Below are positions 8,651 through 17,328 of a stretch of 64,000 bases of DNA, piece by piece (the first letter of the stretch is position 1; each line of letters opens with the position of its first letter). The DNA comes from Microbacterium hydrocarbonoxydans (GTDB lineage Bacteria > Actinomycetota > Actinomycetes > Actinomycetales > Microbacteriaceae). The position numbers and the translations under genes were made by a program. Location: the NCBI RefSeq assembly GCF_900105205.1, contig NZ_FNSQ01000005.1:2976001-3040000 (forward strand), given 5' to 3'. The notes beneath the pieces were generated by a model that was not told the origin of the DNA, ran no database searches, and worked only from the letters and a program-made list of their open reading frames with translations.

Positions 8651-8667
8651 GAGCCGACCGGATACGG

Positions 8668-8707
8668 CGACGCCCCGACGGTCGCGGCGGCGATCGTCGG
8701 GGCGTCG
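8668..8707 (-). terminator. Hairpin terminator after the FtsX-type ABC operon
   Basis: A perfect 13-bp stem (8668-8680 with 8695-8707, CGACGCCCCGACG and its complement) and a 14-base loop lie just past the permease stop at 8716. No U-tract follows, which is common in high-GC actinobacteria. Confidence 0.65.
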
Positions 8708-8715
8708 GCAGGGCG

Positions 8716-10188
8716 TCAGTCGGCGGCGAGCGCCTCGACCGGAGCCACCCTCGTCGCGAGCCGCGTGGGCGTGGCCGCCGCGACGAGCGTGAGCACGGCC
8801 GTCGCGGCGACGATGATGACCACGGGCAGCCACGGCACGTGCGGAGCGACGAGTCCGGCCGGCTCGAAATCGGGGAGCGTCGGGGTCGAGCCGAGCAGCG
8901 ACTGCGCGGCGATCCAGCCGTAGACGATGCCGAGGACGAGTCCGGTGAGGGTCGCGGCGACCGTGATGTGGGTGGCCTCGAGCAGCACCATCCGGCGGAC
9001 CTGGGTGTTGGACAGTCCGATCGAGCGCAGCAGCCCGAGCTCGCGCCGACGCTGCACGACCCCGATGGTGAGGAGGTTGACGAGCCCGACCGCCGCGATC
9101 ACGGCGGAGACCGCCACGAGCACCATCATCACCGCGGCGAAGGCGTCGAACGGGGTGAAGAACTCCGCGGGGACCTCTCCCTCGACCTGCCCGATCAGCA
9201 TCTGCTTGACCGATTCCAGGGCGACGGCGAACATCGTCACCAGCGTGACGCCCATGACCACCCCGATCGCCATGCGCGAGGACCGCTCCGGGTAGCGCAG
9301 CGCGTTCTCGGCCGCGAGCCTCGCCGTGGCGCTCGACCCGAACATGCGACCGACCAGCCGCAGCACCGGCGGCATGAACAGCACCGACCCGAGCGCGAGT
9401 CCCGTGAACGACAGCAGGCCGCCGAGGAACGCGATGACCACGCCGAGCGGATGCACGAGACCCACGGCGACGCCGGCGGCCAGCAGGATCGCCCCGGAGA
9501 TCAGCAGCACCCACGCGCCGACGTGACGGCTGGTGCGGTTGACCTCATCGTGGGTGCGCTCGACGCTTCCGCCGATGGCCTGCAACGGGGTGACGGCGAG
9601 GACGCGACGCGACCCTGCCCAGGCGGCGGCCCAGGTGGTGAGGGCGACACCGAGCGCGGGGAGCAGGATGAACGGCTGCCAGAGGGAGAACCCCTCGGGC
9701 ACGTTGGCGATCAGCCCTGAGCCGATCTGCACGCCGATCGCGGCGATCGCCAGCCCGGCGCCGAGACCCAGTACCGCGCCGATCACGCCGACCACGAGGC
9801 CCTGCGTGCCGACCTCCGAGCGCTGCGAGCGCGCGGTGGCTCCGATCAGACGCATGAGCGCGATCTGGCGGGTTCGCCCCGCGATGATGGTCGAGAAGGT
9901 GTTGGCGGTCACGATCGCCGCGACGTACATCGCGACGGCGGTGAGGAGCACCGACAGCAGGGCGACGATGAATGCCAACGTCTCGCTGTCGCCGATGAAC
10001 GGATCGGCCTGCAGCACGGCCCCGAGGTAGGCCGTGGTCTCGACGAGCACGACGCCGAAGGCGGCGGAGAGCGCAGCGACCAGGATGCTCGCGCCCATGC
10101 CGCGATCATGCAGCCAGGCGAGACGGGGACCGGTGGCCGACGTCTGCGGCACGTCGGTGCGTGTCGCCGTAGTGATGACGGCGCTCAT
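8716..10188 (-). CDS. FtsX-type ABC transporter permease (two FtsX domains)
   Basis: 490-residue membrane protein with about ten hydrophobic segments. It is a tandem of two FtsX units: one around residues 70-200 and one from about 360 to the end, where the cytoplasmic RRRELGLLRSIGLSN helix contacts the ATPase. It lacks the large extracellular domain of MacB. Partner of the ATPase encoded immediately upstream (ATGA overlap at 10185-10188) and next to a NarL-type two-component pair. Such sets usually export peptides, antibiotics or lipids, or sense them for the kinase. Substrate unknown. Confidence 0.9.
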   Translation of the reverse strand: MSAVITTATRTDVPQTSATGPRLAWLHDRGMGASILVAALSAAFGVVLVETTAYLGAVLQADPFIGDSETLAFIVALLSVLLTAVAMYVAAIVTANTFSTIIAGRTRQIALMRLIGATARSQRSEVGTQGLVVGVIGAVLGLGAGLAIAAIGVQIGSGLIANVPEGFSLWQPFILLPALGVALTTWAAAWAGSRRVLAVTPLQAIGGSVERTHDEVNRTSRHVGAWVLLISGAILLAAGVAVGLVHPLGVVIAFLGGLLSFTGLALGSVLFMPPVLRLVGRMFGSSATARLAAENALRYPERSSRMAIGVVMGVTLVTMFAVALESVKQMLIGQVEGEVPAEFFTPFDAFAAVMMVLVAVSAVIAAVGLVNLLTIGVVQRRRELGLLRSIGLSNTQVRRMVLLEATHITVAATLTGLVLGIVYGWIAAQSLLGSTPTLPDFEPAGLVAPHVPWLPVVIIVAATAVLTLVAAATPTRLATRVAPVEALAAD

Positions 10189-10946
10189 GCCGCGACCTCG
10201 GCAGCCAGCATGTAGGCGGAGATCTCTTCGGCGGTCTGGCGGGGGTGATCGGCGACGATCCGACCGTCGCCCAGGAAGAGCACACGATCCGCGTAGCTCG
10301 CGGCGATGGCATCGTGGGTGACCATCGCGATGGACTGACCGTGCTCGCGGCTCGCGGTGGCGAGCAGCTGCAGCACCTCGCGGCCGGTCTTGGAGTCCAG
10401 GTTGCCGGTCGGCTCGTCCGCGAAGACGAGATCGGGAGCCGTGGCGAGCGCGCGGGCGATCGCGACCCTCTGCTGCTGTCCGCCGGAGAGCTGGTGCGGC
10501 CTGTGCTGCAGCCGCGATCCGAGACCGAGGGTCTGGATGAGGCCGTCGATGCGGGCCTTCTCGATCGCGCTCGGACGCCGACCGTCGAGCTCGAACGGGA
10601 GCATGATGTTTCCGAGCGCCGTGAGCGTGGGCACCAGGTTGAAGGCCTGGAAGATGAAGCCGACCCGGCGCCGACGCAGGATCGTCAGATCGAGGTCGCC
10701 GAGTCCGGTGATCTCGGTGTCGCCGATCCAGGTCCGCCCCTCGCTCGGGGAGTCGAGTCCCGCCATGATGTGCATGAGCGTGGACTTGCCGGATCCGGAC
10801 GGTCCCATGATCGCGGTGAACTGGCCGCGGCGGATTCCGACGCTGACGTCGTCCAACGCGTGGACGGTGCCTTCTCCTGCGCCGTAGGTCTTCTTGAGGT
10901 GCTGGACGCGGGCTGCGAGCCCGAGGTCGGTGGTCGTGATCTCCAT
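10185..10946 (-). CDS. ABC transporter ATPase, MacB/LolD type
   Basis: 253 residues and complete: Walker [10 protein letters not shown] (48-56), Q-loop in FIFQAFNL, signature [15 protein letters not shown], Walker [14 protein letters not shown] and switch His in MVTHD. The DEPTGNLDS wording is typical of the MacB/LolD/FtsE group that works with FtsX permeases. ATG at 10946 is set by TAGCGT seven bases upstream. Translation of the permease is coupled through a 4-base overlap. Confidence 0.95.
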   Translation of the reverse strand: MEITTTDLGLAARVQHLKKTYGAGEGTVHALDDVSVGIRRGQFTAIMGPSGSGKSTLMHIMAGLDSPSEGRTWIGDTEITGLGDLDLTILRRRRVGFIFQAFNLVPTLTALGNIMLPFELDGRRPSAIEKARIDGLIQTLGLGSRLQHRPHQLSGGQQQRVAIARALATAPDLVFADEPTGNLDSKTGREVLQLLATASREHGQSIAMVTHDAIAASYADRVLFLGDGRIVADHPRQTAEEISAYMLAAEVAA

Positions 10947-10953
10947 GCCTTCG

Positions 10954-10959
10954 ACGCTA
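10954..10959 (-). promoter_or_regulatory. -10 box TAGCGT, leaderless start of ABC operon
   Basis: Leftward TAGCGT, seven bases, then ATG at 10946. Confidence 0.55.
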
Positions 10960-10979
10960 CGGAGCGGAGTGCACCTGCC

Positions 10980-10997
10980 GCGTCGCCCTGGCGACGC
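10980..10997 (-). terminator. Short hairpin after the response-regulator gene
   Basis: GCGTCGCC, two bases, GGCGACGC: a perfect 8-bp stem downstream of the response regulator stop at 11032 and upstream of the ABC operon promoter. It may end the two-component transcript. The two-base loop is tight, so pairing would open at the tip. Confidence 0.35.
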
Positions 10998-11031
10998 ATC
11001 CGCGTACATCGCAAGGATGATCCCGCGGACG

Positions 11032-11667
11032 TCAGGCCAGACCGTGCTCGAAGGCGAACACCACCAGCTGGACGCGGTCACGCAGGGAGAGCTTGGTGAG
11101 GATGCGGCTGATGTGCGTCTTCACCGTCGCCTCACTGAGGTACTCCCTGGCCGCGATCTCCGAGTTGGAGAGTCCCCTGGCCGCCAGCGCGAAGATCTCC
11201 CGCTCGCGGTCGGTGAGGGCGGAGTACTGCGGGGGCACGGGCTTCGGCGCCTCCGCGAAGTGCTCGAACAGCTCTCTGGTCGCCGACGCGGCGATGACGC
11301 TCGACCCGGAGTGGACCGTGCGGATCGCCGCCAGGAGGAACTCGGGATCGGCATCCTTCAGCAGGAATCCGCTCGCTCCCTGACGGATCGCCCTGGCCGC
11401 CGCCTCATCGAGGTCGAACGTCGTGAGCATCACGATGCGGGGAGGATCGGGCTGTGCGAGGATCTCGGCGGTCGCGGTGAGACCGTCCATCACCGGCATC
11501 CGGATGTCCATCAGCACGACATCCGGTCGCGTGGTCGCGACGAGGGCGATGGCCTCACGCCCGTCGGCCGCCTCGCCGACGACATCGAGGTCGGGTTGCG
11601 AGGCGAGCAGCATCCGCACGCCGGCGCGGAACAGCGCCTGATCATCGACGAGGACGACCCTGATCAT
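11032..11667 (-). CDS. NarL/LuxR-type response regulator
   Basis: 211 residues: receiver domain with acidic pocket VDDQ (7-10) and phospho-acceptor Asp54 (VVLMDIRMP), the conserved Thr82-region (VMLTTF) and Lys104-region (FLLKDA), then a LuxR helix-turn-helix at about 145-205 (LTDREREIFALAARGLSNSEIA). It should be phosphorylated by the kinase encoded just upstream, whose stop overlaps this ATG by four bases. Adjacent FtsX-type transporter is the likely target operon. Confidence 0.95.
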   Translation of the reverse strand: MIRVVLVDDQALFRAGVRMLLASQPDLDVVGEAADGREAIALVATTRPDVVLMDIRMPVMDGLTATAEILAQPDPPRIVMLTTFDLDEAAARAIRQGASGFLLKDADPEFLLAAIRTVHSGSSVIAASATRELFEHFAEAPKPVPPQYSALTDREREIFALAARGLSNSEIAAREYLSEATVKTHISRILTKLSLRDRVQLVVFAFEHGLA

Positions 11668-12842
11668 GCGGATTCTCCGATCGGAAGCGACGCGCGGACC
11701 ACGAACTGCGCGCCCTGGCGCTCCGCCTGAAGGCTACCGCCCACGAGCTGCGCGCGTTCGCGCATGCCGATCACGCCGTGCCCTCCACCGACCTGCGGCT
11801 GCTCCCGGCCGACCGTGTTGCGCACCTGGATGTCGACCCGATCGGCGAGCCAGGCCAGATGCACGTCGACCGCCCCGTCGCCGTGGCGGATGGCGTTGGT
11901 CAGCGCCTCCTGCAGGATGCGGTACACCGCGAGCTGGATCGCCCCCGGCGGCTCACCCGGCGGTGTCGGATCGACCGTGATGCGCGGCTCGATCCCCGCC
12001 TGGCGCACCTGGGCGAACAGCGTCTCCAGGTCGGCCAGCGTCGGCTGCGGGCCGTCTCCCTGACGGTGGCGGAGCTGCGTGAGCAGCAGGCGTACGTCGC
12101 TCAGCGCTCCGCGCGCGGTCTGGGCGATCGTGCCGAGCGCCTCGGTCGCCATCTCGGGCTTCGCCGCCGCAGCGTATCTCGCACCGTCGGCCTGCGCGAT
12201 CACCACGGCGAGCGAGTGCGCGACGATGTCGTGCATGTCGCGGGCGATGCGCACCCGCTCCTGCTCCTCGGCCGCGAGCGACTCCGCCTGCAGCTGCGCG
12301 GACCGGGTCGCGCGTGCCCTCAGGACGACGCGCCACAGCAGACCGCAGACCCAGGCGAACCCCAGCGCGAGCGCACAGAGCACGAGCAGCAGGGTGCCGG
12401 TGGTGACCTGATCCCATCCGCTGGTGGCACTGGACACGACCCCCGTGACGACCACCATGTACACGGCAGCCACGAGCGCGCCGAAGAGCGCCGAGCCGAA
12501 CCCCCACCACAGCACCGCTCGTATGCCCCAGGCAGCCGTCGCGTACAGCACCAGGAGGATGGCGAAGTCGATCGGCAGCGGGCCGTAGCCGGCGATCATC
12601 TGCGCGATCGCTCCCGCCCAGGCTGCGGCGAGCGCGAGGCCGGGGGCGAGCCTGCCGATCGCGACACCGCCGCACATCAGAATGCCCGACACCACCACGG
12701 CCGCCACGGTCGTCCCGTCGACGCCCTGTCCCACGGCTCCCGGCCCGTAGAACACGATCGAGAACGGGGTCAGGATGACGAAGAGCAGCGCCGCCCCGAC
12801 GATGTCGAGGGCCAGCGCCGTGCGCGAGAGCGGGCGGATCAC
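11664..12842 (-). CDS. Sensor histidine kinase (HisKA_3 type)
   Basis: 392 residues. The first 175 hold about five membrane segments with only short loops, so it probably senses something in or near the membrane. The dimerization helix carries phospho-acceptor His204 (RIARDMHDIVAHS). The ATPase domain ends with GGGHGVIGMRERAQLVGGSL, the G-box. GTG at 12842 follows TAGCGT by six bases, fixing the start. The arrangement kinase, regulator, then FtsX-type ABC transporter resembles antimicrobial-peptide detoxification modules, but kinases of those modules are usually of a different class. Confidence 0.94.
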   Translation of the reverse strand: MIRPLSRTALALDIVGAALLFVILTPFSIVFYGPGAVGQGVDGTTVAAVVVSGILMCGGVAIGRLAPGLALAAAWAGAIAQMIAGYGPLPIDFAILLVLYATAAWGIRAVLWWGFGSALFGALVAAVYMVVVTGVVSSATSGWDQVTTGTLLLVLCALALGFAWVCGLLWRVVLRARATRSAQLQAESLAAEEQERVRIARDMHDIVAHSLAVVIAQADGARYAAAAKPEMATEALGTIAQTARGALSDVRLLLTQLRHRQGDGPQPTLADLETLFAQVRQAGIEPRITVDPTPPGEPPGAIQLAVYRILQEALTNAIRHGDGAVDVHLAWLADRVDIQVRNTVGREQPQVGGGHGVIGMRERAQLVGGSLQAERQGAQFVVRASLPIGESA

Positions 12843-12848
12843 TCCCCC

Positions 12849-12854
12849 ACGCTA
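12849..12854 (-). promoter_or_regulatory. -10 box TAGCGT, leaderless start of kinase gene
   Basis: Leftward TAGCGT, six bases, then GTG at 12842. Confidence 0.55.
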
Positions 12855-12904
12855 CGCGGCGCGGTATGGAGCTCGCATCCGCCTGCAGATGTATCCGCCG
12901 GGGT

Positions 12905-13696
12905 TCACACCCTCGCGATGATCTCGCCGTGCGGCACGAGGAACCATCCGTCGCCGTCGTCGGCCCAGCGCTTCCAGGCGTCGCTGATGTCCTGCAGGTC
13001 GGCGACGGTCGCGAGATCGCTGTCCACCAGCTGTCGCGCGAGCGCGGACTCGAGGATGCGGTCGGCCCACATCCCGCCCCACCACGCCCGGTCGTCCGGA
13101 GTCGCGTAGCACCAGGTCGAGGCGGTCGCCGTGACGTCGTCGAAGCCGGCCGCCCTCGCCCACGCGAGGAGTCGGCGTCCCGCATCCGGCTCCCCTCCGT
13201 TCGCACGCGCAGCCTTCCGGTACAGGTCTAGCCAGCGGTCGAGCTCGGGGAGCAGCGGGAACCAGTGGAAGCCGGCGTAGTCGGCGTCGCGCGCCGCCAC
13301 GACGCCGCCCGGCGCGGTGACCCGACGCATCTCGCGGAGTGCCTGCACCGGGTCGCCGACGTGCTGCAGCACCTGGTGCGCGTGCGCGACGTCGAAGCTG
13401 TCATCCGCGAAGCTCAGTGCGTGCACGTCCTCGACCGAGAATGCGATGTTGTCGACGCCGCGGTCCGCAGCGAGCGTCCGGGACAGCGACAGCGCGTTCT
13501 CGTCGATCTCGATGGCGGTGACCTGCGCGACCACTCCCGCGAAGTCGACGGTGATGCTTCCGGGTCCCGCCCCGACGTCCAGCAGCCGGGTCGTCTCGGT
13601 CAGGTGCGGGCGGAGGTACTCGGCGGAGTTCGCGATGTCGCGGACGCTGTGGGAGCGGAGGACGGACGCGTGATGTCCGTGCGTGTAGGTGGCCAT
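12905..13696 (-). CDS. Class I SAM-dependent methyltransferase (UbiE/Methyltransf_11 type)
   Basis: 263 residues. Motif I LLDVGAGPGSI (38-48), motif II acidic residue in AIEIDENAL, and HAHQVLQHVGDP for motif III are typical of methyltransferase domain 11. The last hundred residues are an extra helical part. The start chosen is ATG 13696, five bases after CAGACT, a -10-like box; ATG 13732 is the longer alternative. It lies 44 bases downstream of nothing co-directional except the menE-menB pair, so it might be a menaquinone-type methyltransferase, but its sequence is not that of MenG, so the substrate is left open. Confidence 0.82.
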   Translation of the reverse strand: MATYTHGHHASVLRSHSVRDIANSAEYLRPHLTETTRLLDVGAGPGSITVDFAGVVAQVTAIEIDENALSLSRTLAADRGVDNIAFSVEDVHALSFADDSFDVAHAHQVLQHVGDPVQALREMRRVTAPGGVVAARDADYAGFHWFPLLPELDRWLDLYRKAARANGGEPDAGRRLLAWARAAGFDDVTATASTWCYATPDDRAWWGGMWADRILESALARQLVDSDLATVADLQDISDAWKRWADDGDGWFLVPHGEIIARV

Positions 13697-13740
13697 GCCC
13701 CAGTCTGGCAGGGCGCGATCCGCATGCGCCATCCCGCGGA

Positions 13741-14898
13741 TCAGTGCAGTTCGGCGACGGCCCGGCGGATCGCCTCGCGGTCCGGCTTGCCCGACGACAG
13801 GACGTCCAGTTCGTCGACCACGATCAGGCGGGCGGGTCGCGCGTGCTTGCCGAGTTCGGCCGCGACGACGTCGCGGGCGTGGGCGAGCTGCTCCGCCTCG
13901 CTGCGCCGCAGCGCCTCGCCCCGCTCAGCCACGATCACGGAGGCCTCGCCCCACCGGTCGTCCTGCACGCCGACGACGACCGCTCCGGTGAGGCCGGGTA
14001 CCCGGCGGACGAGCCGCTCGACGCGGTCGAGGGAGATGTTGATCCCTCCGGAGACGATCACGTTGTCCGCTCGGCCGTGCACGCGCACCACGCCGTCCTC
14101 GAACAGTCCGAGATCTCCCGTGTGGTACCAGCGGATGCCGTGCTCGTCGCGCGAGAAGGCCGAGGCCGTCAGCTCCCCGTCGCCGAGGTAGCCGTCGGCC
14201 AGCATCGGACCGGCGATCCTCAGCTCGCCGTCGACCGTGCGCACGGCCACCGTGTCGAGCGGAACCCCGTCGTAGACGCATCCGCCGCTGGTCTCGGTCG
14301 AGCCGTAGGTGCGCACGAGCCGGATGCCGAGGTCGGCCGCGCGATCGCGAAGGGGCTCAGGCAGCGACTGGCCGCCGACGAGGATCGCGCGGTACGCCTG
14401 CAGCGCCGACCGGACGGGGCGGTCGTCTGAGGCGTCGAGGAGCGTCGAGAGCTGAGCCGGCACGAGCGAGGTATAGAGCTCGGGGATCGACGTCATACCC
14501 TCGGACGGACGCAGCATCGACAGTGTGGCCTCGGCGAACGAGGTGGGTGAGAACCGGCCGTCGAGCGCCGCCGGACGGGTGCCTGCGAGGAGCGAGCGCA
14601 CCAGCACCTGGAGTCCGGCGACGTACCCGGCAGGCAGGGCGAGCAGCCAGCGGCCGCTCCCGATGCGCGCGGCCGTGGCATCGGCGCTCGCCCGCAGGGC
14701 CTCGCCGCTGAGCGCGACGCGCTTGGGGATGCCGCTCGATCCGGAGGTCGCAATGACCGCCGCCGTGCCCTGCGGAACCCAGTCGGGCGCGTCGCCGAGC
14801 ATGCCGAATCCGAGTGCCGGGCCGCCGTCGAGCGCACGGGCCAACGCCTCGCGGAGCGCGGCCGGGTCCTCGGCATCCGTCGGGATCAGGGCGACCAT
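13741..14898 (-). CDS. menE: o-Succinylbenzoate-CoA ligase
   Basis: Activates o-succinylbenzoate with ATP and CoA in menaquinone synthesis. 385 residues, short for the acyl-CoA synthetase superfamily but typical of actinobacterial MenE. The phosphate-binding loop TSGSSGIPKR is near residue 50, RTYGSTETSG is the second ATP motif, WYHTGDLG carries the ribose-binding Asp, and the C-terminal catalytic lysine is in LSSGKPDREAI. ATG 14898 lies 16 bases after the menB stop. Together with menB it forms a leftward pair; menC is 2.4 kb away on the other strand. Confidence 0.9.
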   Translation of the reverse strand: MVALIPTDAEDPAALREALARALDGGPALGFGMLGDAPDWVPQGTAAVIATSGSSGIPKRVALSGEALRASADATAARIGSGRWLLALPAGYVAGLQVLVRSLLAGTRPAALDGRFSPTSFAEATLSMLRPSEGMTSIPELYTSLVPAQLSTLLDASDDRPVRSALQAYRAILVGGQSLPEPLRDRAADLGIRLVRTYGSTETSGGCVYDGVPLDTVAVRTVDGELRIAGPMLADGYLGDGELTASAFSRDEHGIRWYHTGDLGLFEDGVVRVHGRADNVIVSGGINISLDRVERLVRRVPGLTGAVVVGVQDDRWGEASVIVAERGEALRRSEAEQLAHARDVVAAELGKHARPARLIVVDELDVLSSGKPDREAIRRAVAELH

Positions 14899-14914
14899 GT
14901 CCGTCTCGATCCGC

Positions 14915-15826
14915 TCAGTAGTGCCAGGGGAAGGAGGACCAGTCCGCGTCCCGCTTCTGCAGGAACGAGTCACGGCCCTCGACGGCCTCGTCTGTCCCGT
15001 AGGCGAGGCGAGTCGCCTCGCCCGCGAACACCTGCTGCCCGACGAGACCGTCGTCGACCGCGTTGAACGCGAACTTCAGCATCCGGATCGCCGTCGGCGA
15101 CTTGGTCAGCACCGTCCGCGCCATCTTCAGCGCCTCGCGCTCGAGCTCGGCGTGAGGCACGACCCGGTTGACGGCCCCGGCCTCGTAGGCGCGCTGCGCC
15201 GAGTACTCCTCGGCGAGGAAGAACACCTCGCGGGCGAACTTCTGACCGGTCTGTCGCGCCATGTACGCCGAGCCGTATCCGGCATCGAAGCTGCCGACGT
15301 CGGCATCCGTCTGCTTGAACCTGGCCTCCTCCGCAGAGGCGATGGTGAGGTCGCAGACGACATGCAGCGAATGCCCGCCACCGGCCGCCCAGCCCGGGAC
15401 GACCGCGATCACGACCTTCGGCATGAAGCGGATGAGCCGCTGCACCTCGAGGATGTGCAGGCGACCTGCCCGCGCGGGATCATGCACGGTCGTCTCGTCA
15501 TCGGAGTACTTGTAGCCGTCACGCCCGCGGATGCGCTGATCGCCGCCGGAGCAGAACGCCCAGCCGCCGTCCTTGGGGCTCGGACCGTTGCCGGTCAGGA
15601 GCACGGCGCCGATGCGCGGATTCTGTCGTGCGTCGTCCAGTGCGCGGTACAGCTCGTCGACCGTGTGCGGGCGGAAGGCGTTGCGCACCTCCGGCCTGTC
15701 GAACGCGATGCGCGCGACTCCCCCGTCGGTGCTCACGTGCGCCGTGATGTCGGTGTAGTCCTCGGCACCGGGCGCGAGCACCCATTCGTCCGGGTCGAAG
15801 AGGTCTGAGACGAATGCGTGGGTCAC
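14915..15826 (-). CDS. menB: 1,4-Dihydroxy-2-naphthoyl-CoA synthase
   Basis: Closes the second ring of the naphthoquinone from o-succinylbenzoyl-CoA. 303 residues, crotonase fold. Family markers: FCSGGDQRIRGRDGYKY, GWAAGGGHSLHVVCDLTIAS for the oxyanion hole, and SFDAGYGSAYMARQTGQK with the catalytic Asp and Tyr/Ser region. The C-terminus ends with WSSFPWHY, typical of MenB. GTG 15826 is six bases after TAGGGT. The ~50-residue N-terminal part before the crotonase core is normal for actinobacterial MenB. Confidence 0.96.
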   Translation of the reverse strand: MTHAFVSDLFDPDEWVLAPGAEDYTDITAHVSTDGGVARIAFDRPEVRNAFRPHTVDELYRALDDARQNPRIGAVLLTGNGPSPKDGGWAFCSGGDQRIRGRDGYKYSDDETTVHDPARAGRLHILEVQRLIRFMPKVVIAVVPGWAAGGGHSLHVVCDLTIASAEEARFKQTDADVGSFDAGYGSAYMARQTGQKFAREVFFLAEEYSAQRAYEAGAVNRVVPHAELEREALKMARTVLTKSPTAIRMLKFAFNAVDDGLVGQQVFAGEATRLAYGTDEAVEGRDSFLQKRDADWSSFPWHY

Positions 15827-15832
15827 GGATCC

Positions 15833-15838
15833 ACCCTA
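15833..15838 (-). promoter_or_regulatory. -10 box TAGGGT, leaderless start of menB
   Basis: Leftward TAGGGT, six bases, then GTG at 15826; the GTG start depends on this reading. Confidence 0.6.
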
Positions 15839-15859
15839 TTCCCGCCCGGGTCGCACGCA

Positions 15860-15893
15860 CAGACGGCGCCGCCCGCGAAGGCGACGCCGTCTG
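15860..15893 (-). terminator. Hairpin terminator after the membrane-protein/PadR operon
   Basis: CAGACGGCG (15860-15868) pairs perfectly with CGCCGTCTG (15885-15893) across a 16-base loop, 12 bases past the stop at 15905. No U-run follows. Confidence 0.6.
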
Positions 15894-15904
15894 CGTTCTC
15901 CCGC

Positions 15905-16864
15905 TCAGCCGCGGCGGGCGCGGACCGTCTTGATCCATCCGTCGACGATGTCCCAGAGCGGGAACGCGACCAGGCCGAAGCCCGTGATCACCGTGAGGAT
16001 CCGCATGGTCTCCTCCGTCACGCCGTTGTCGGTGAAGACGTAGCTCAGGAACTCCGGGTTCAGCAGCTCTCCCCGCACCAGCAACGTCAGCGACCATGCC
16101 GCGAACACGACCGCGAGAAGGGTGTTGACCACCGCTGCTCCGACCGTCCAGCGCCGCTGGGCGTAGACCACCACGGCGAGCAGGGCCTCGGCGGCGAACA
16201 GCGCGAAGAAGAAGGTGATGCCCCAGGGCCAGAGCGCGGGGTCGAGGATCGAGATCGGCTCACCGCCGGTCGGGAAGAATCCGATGAACGCGTCCCACAG
16301 CACGGCGCCCACACCGAGCACCAGGAAGATCAGCGATGCGATCGCATCCGCCCGTCCCGCCCCGTTCTGCGTCGGCTCCGGCAGTTGGTCGACGTTCCAC
16401 TTCACACCGGTGTCTGCGCCGGTGCGTTCGAGGATGAAGAACACGAGCGTCACCCAGAACCCGACGTGCACGATGGAACCGAGGGCTGCGACCACCGAAG
16501 TGCCGATGATCTCGCCGGTCGGCGCGCCGTCGATGAGCTGTCCGAGCATGACTCCGCCGAACGCGCAGATCGGCACGATGATGAGCAGCAGCTTCAGCAG
16601 GCGCCACCACACGAGGTAGTACTTCGGCCCGATCAGGTGCAGTGGACGGTCGGCGTACCCCGCGGCCAGGATGCCGGGGTCGCCGAGCCCGGTGAGAACG
16701 GCGCGTTCGGCCTCGGTCGGCGACTCGCCCTGTTCGAGGCGGGCGTCGACCGCGTCGGCGATCGACGCCTCGAGCTCGGCACGGACGTCGTCCTGCAGTT
16801 CGGGGGCGAGGCTGCGGATGGTGGCGCTGATGTAGCGCTCGGTGAGCGTGGCTGTCGTGGTCAT
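15905..16864 (-). CDS. Membrane protein with HAAS-type N-terminal helical domain
   Basis: 319 residues. The first ~85 form a helical soluble domain (ELQDDVRAELEASIADAVDARL, then TEAERAVLTGLGDP) like the HAAS/permease-prefix domains that are encoded beside PadR regulators. After it come six or seven membrane segments. It has no catalytic motif. The PadR gene ends one base upstream (stop at 16866, ATG at 16864), so the two are translated together. Likely a signalling or membrane-stress component controlled by PadR. Confidence 0.72.
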   Translation of the reverse strand: MTTTATLTERYISATIRSLAPELQDDVRAELEASIADAVDARLEQGESPTEAERAVLTGLGDPGILAAGYADRPLHLIGPKYYLVWWRLLKLLLIIVPICAFGGVMLGQLIDGAPTGEIIGTSVVAALGSIVHVGFWVTLVFFILERTGADTGVKWNVDQLPEPTQNGAGRADAIASLIFLVLGVGAVLWDAFIGFFPTGGEPISILDPALWPWGITFFFALFAAEALLAVVVYAQRRWTVGAAVVNTLLAVVFAAWSLTLLVRGELLNPEFLSYVFTDNGVTEETMRILTVITGFGLVAFPLWDIVDGWIKTVRARRG

Positions 16865-16865
16865 G

Positions 16866-17198
16866 TCAGTTCTCCTCGGCTGTGAGGGTCGCGATCGCCG
16901 TCGTGAGCGAGCGCCATTCTTCGGTCAGGGTGTCGGCGAGCCGGATGCCGGCTTCCGAGGTGCGGTAGAACTTGCGCGGCCTGGCCTCGTCGGTGTTCCA
17001 CTCGCTCGTGAGGTACTCCTGCTTCTCGAGCCTGCGAAGCAGCGGGTACAGCGTGTTCGCGTCGGTGGCGAAGCCGTGGCGCTCGAGGTCCTCGAGCAGT
17101 CCGTAGCCGTACCCCGCCGTGCGCAGCAGCTGAAGGCAGGCCAGCACCACGGTGCCGCGGCGCAGTTCCTGCAGATGCTTGTCGAGGATCTCGTTCAT
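16866..17198 (-). CDS. PadR family transcriptional regulator
   Basis: 110 residues, winged helix with short C-terminal helix (class 2 PadR). Visible: RGTVVLACLQLL, GYGYGLLEDLERHG, TLYPLLRRLEKQEYLTSEW and the wing RPRKFYRTSEAG. ATG 17198 follows a near-consensus promoter by seven bases, so the transcript is probably leaderless; a GTG at 17222 inside the promoter is rejected. A palindrome lies between its own -35 and -10 boxes, which predicts autorepression. It controls the membrane protein it is cotranslated with. Confidence 0.93.
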   Translation of the reverse strand: MNEILDKHLQELRRGTVVLACLQLLRTAGYGYGLLEDLERHGFATDANTLYPLLRRLEKQEYLTSEWNTDEARPRKFYRTSEAGIRLADTLTEEWRSLTTAIATLTAEEN

Positions 17199-17205
17199 GT
17201 CGATC

Positions 17206-17235
17206 ACATTAGTGTGCGTCACACACCATTGTCAA
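17206..17235 (-). promoter_or_regulatory. padR promoter with internal operator
   Basis: Leftward TTGACA (17235-17230), exactly 18 bases, then TAATGT (17211-17206), then seven bases to the ATG. The spacer holds GTGTG-CGT-CACAC (17212-17224), a perfect dyad where bound regulator would block polymerase. This is the closest to consensus of all promoters seen in the window. Confidence 0.75.
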
Positions 17236-17328
17236 TGACACATCTCCGTGTGCTGCAAGCGTGGCGCGGGGCTCGGCCGTCGGCACGGCGGATCCCCCGA
17301 GGCGGCGCGGACAGAGCAGAATGAGCAC

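Noticed and set aside
11032..12842. Bacitracin-type BceRS-BceAB module
   Set aside because: The kinase is HisKA_3 with several membrane helices and the regulator is NarL-type, not the BceS/BceR classes.
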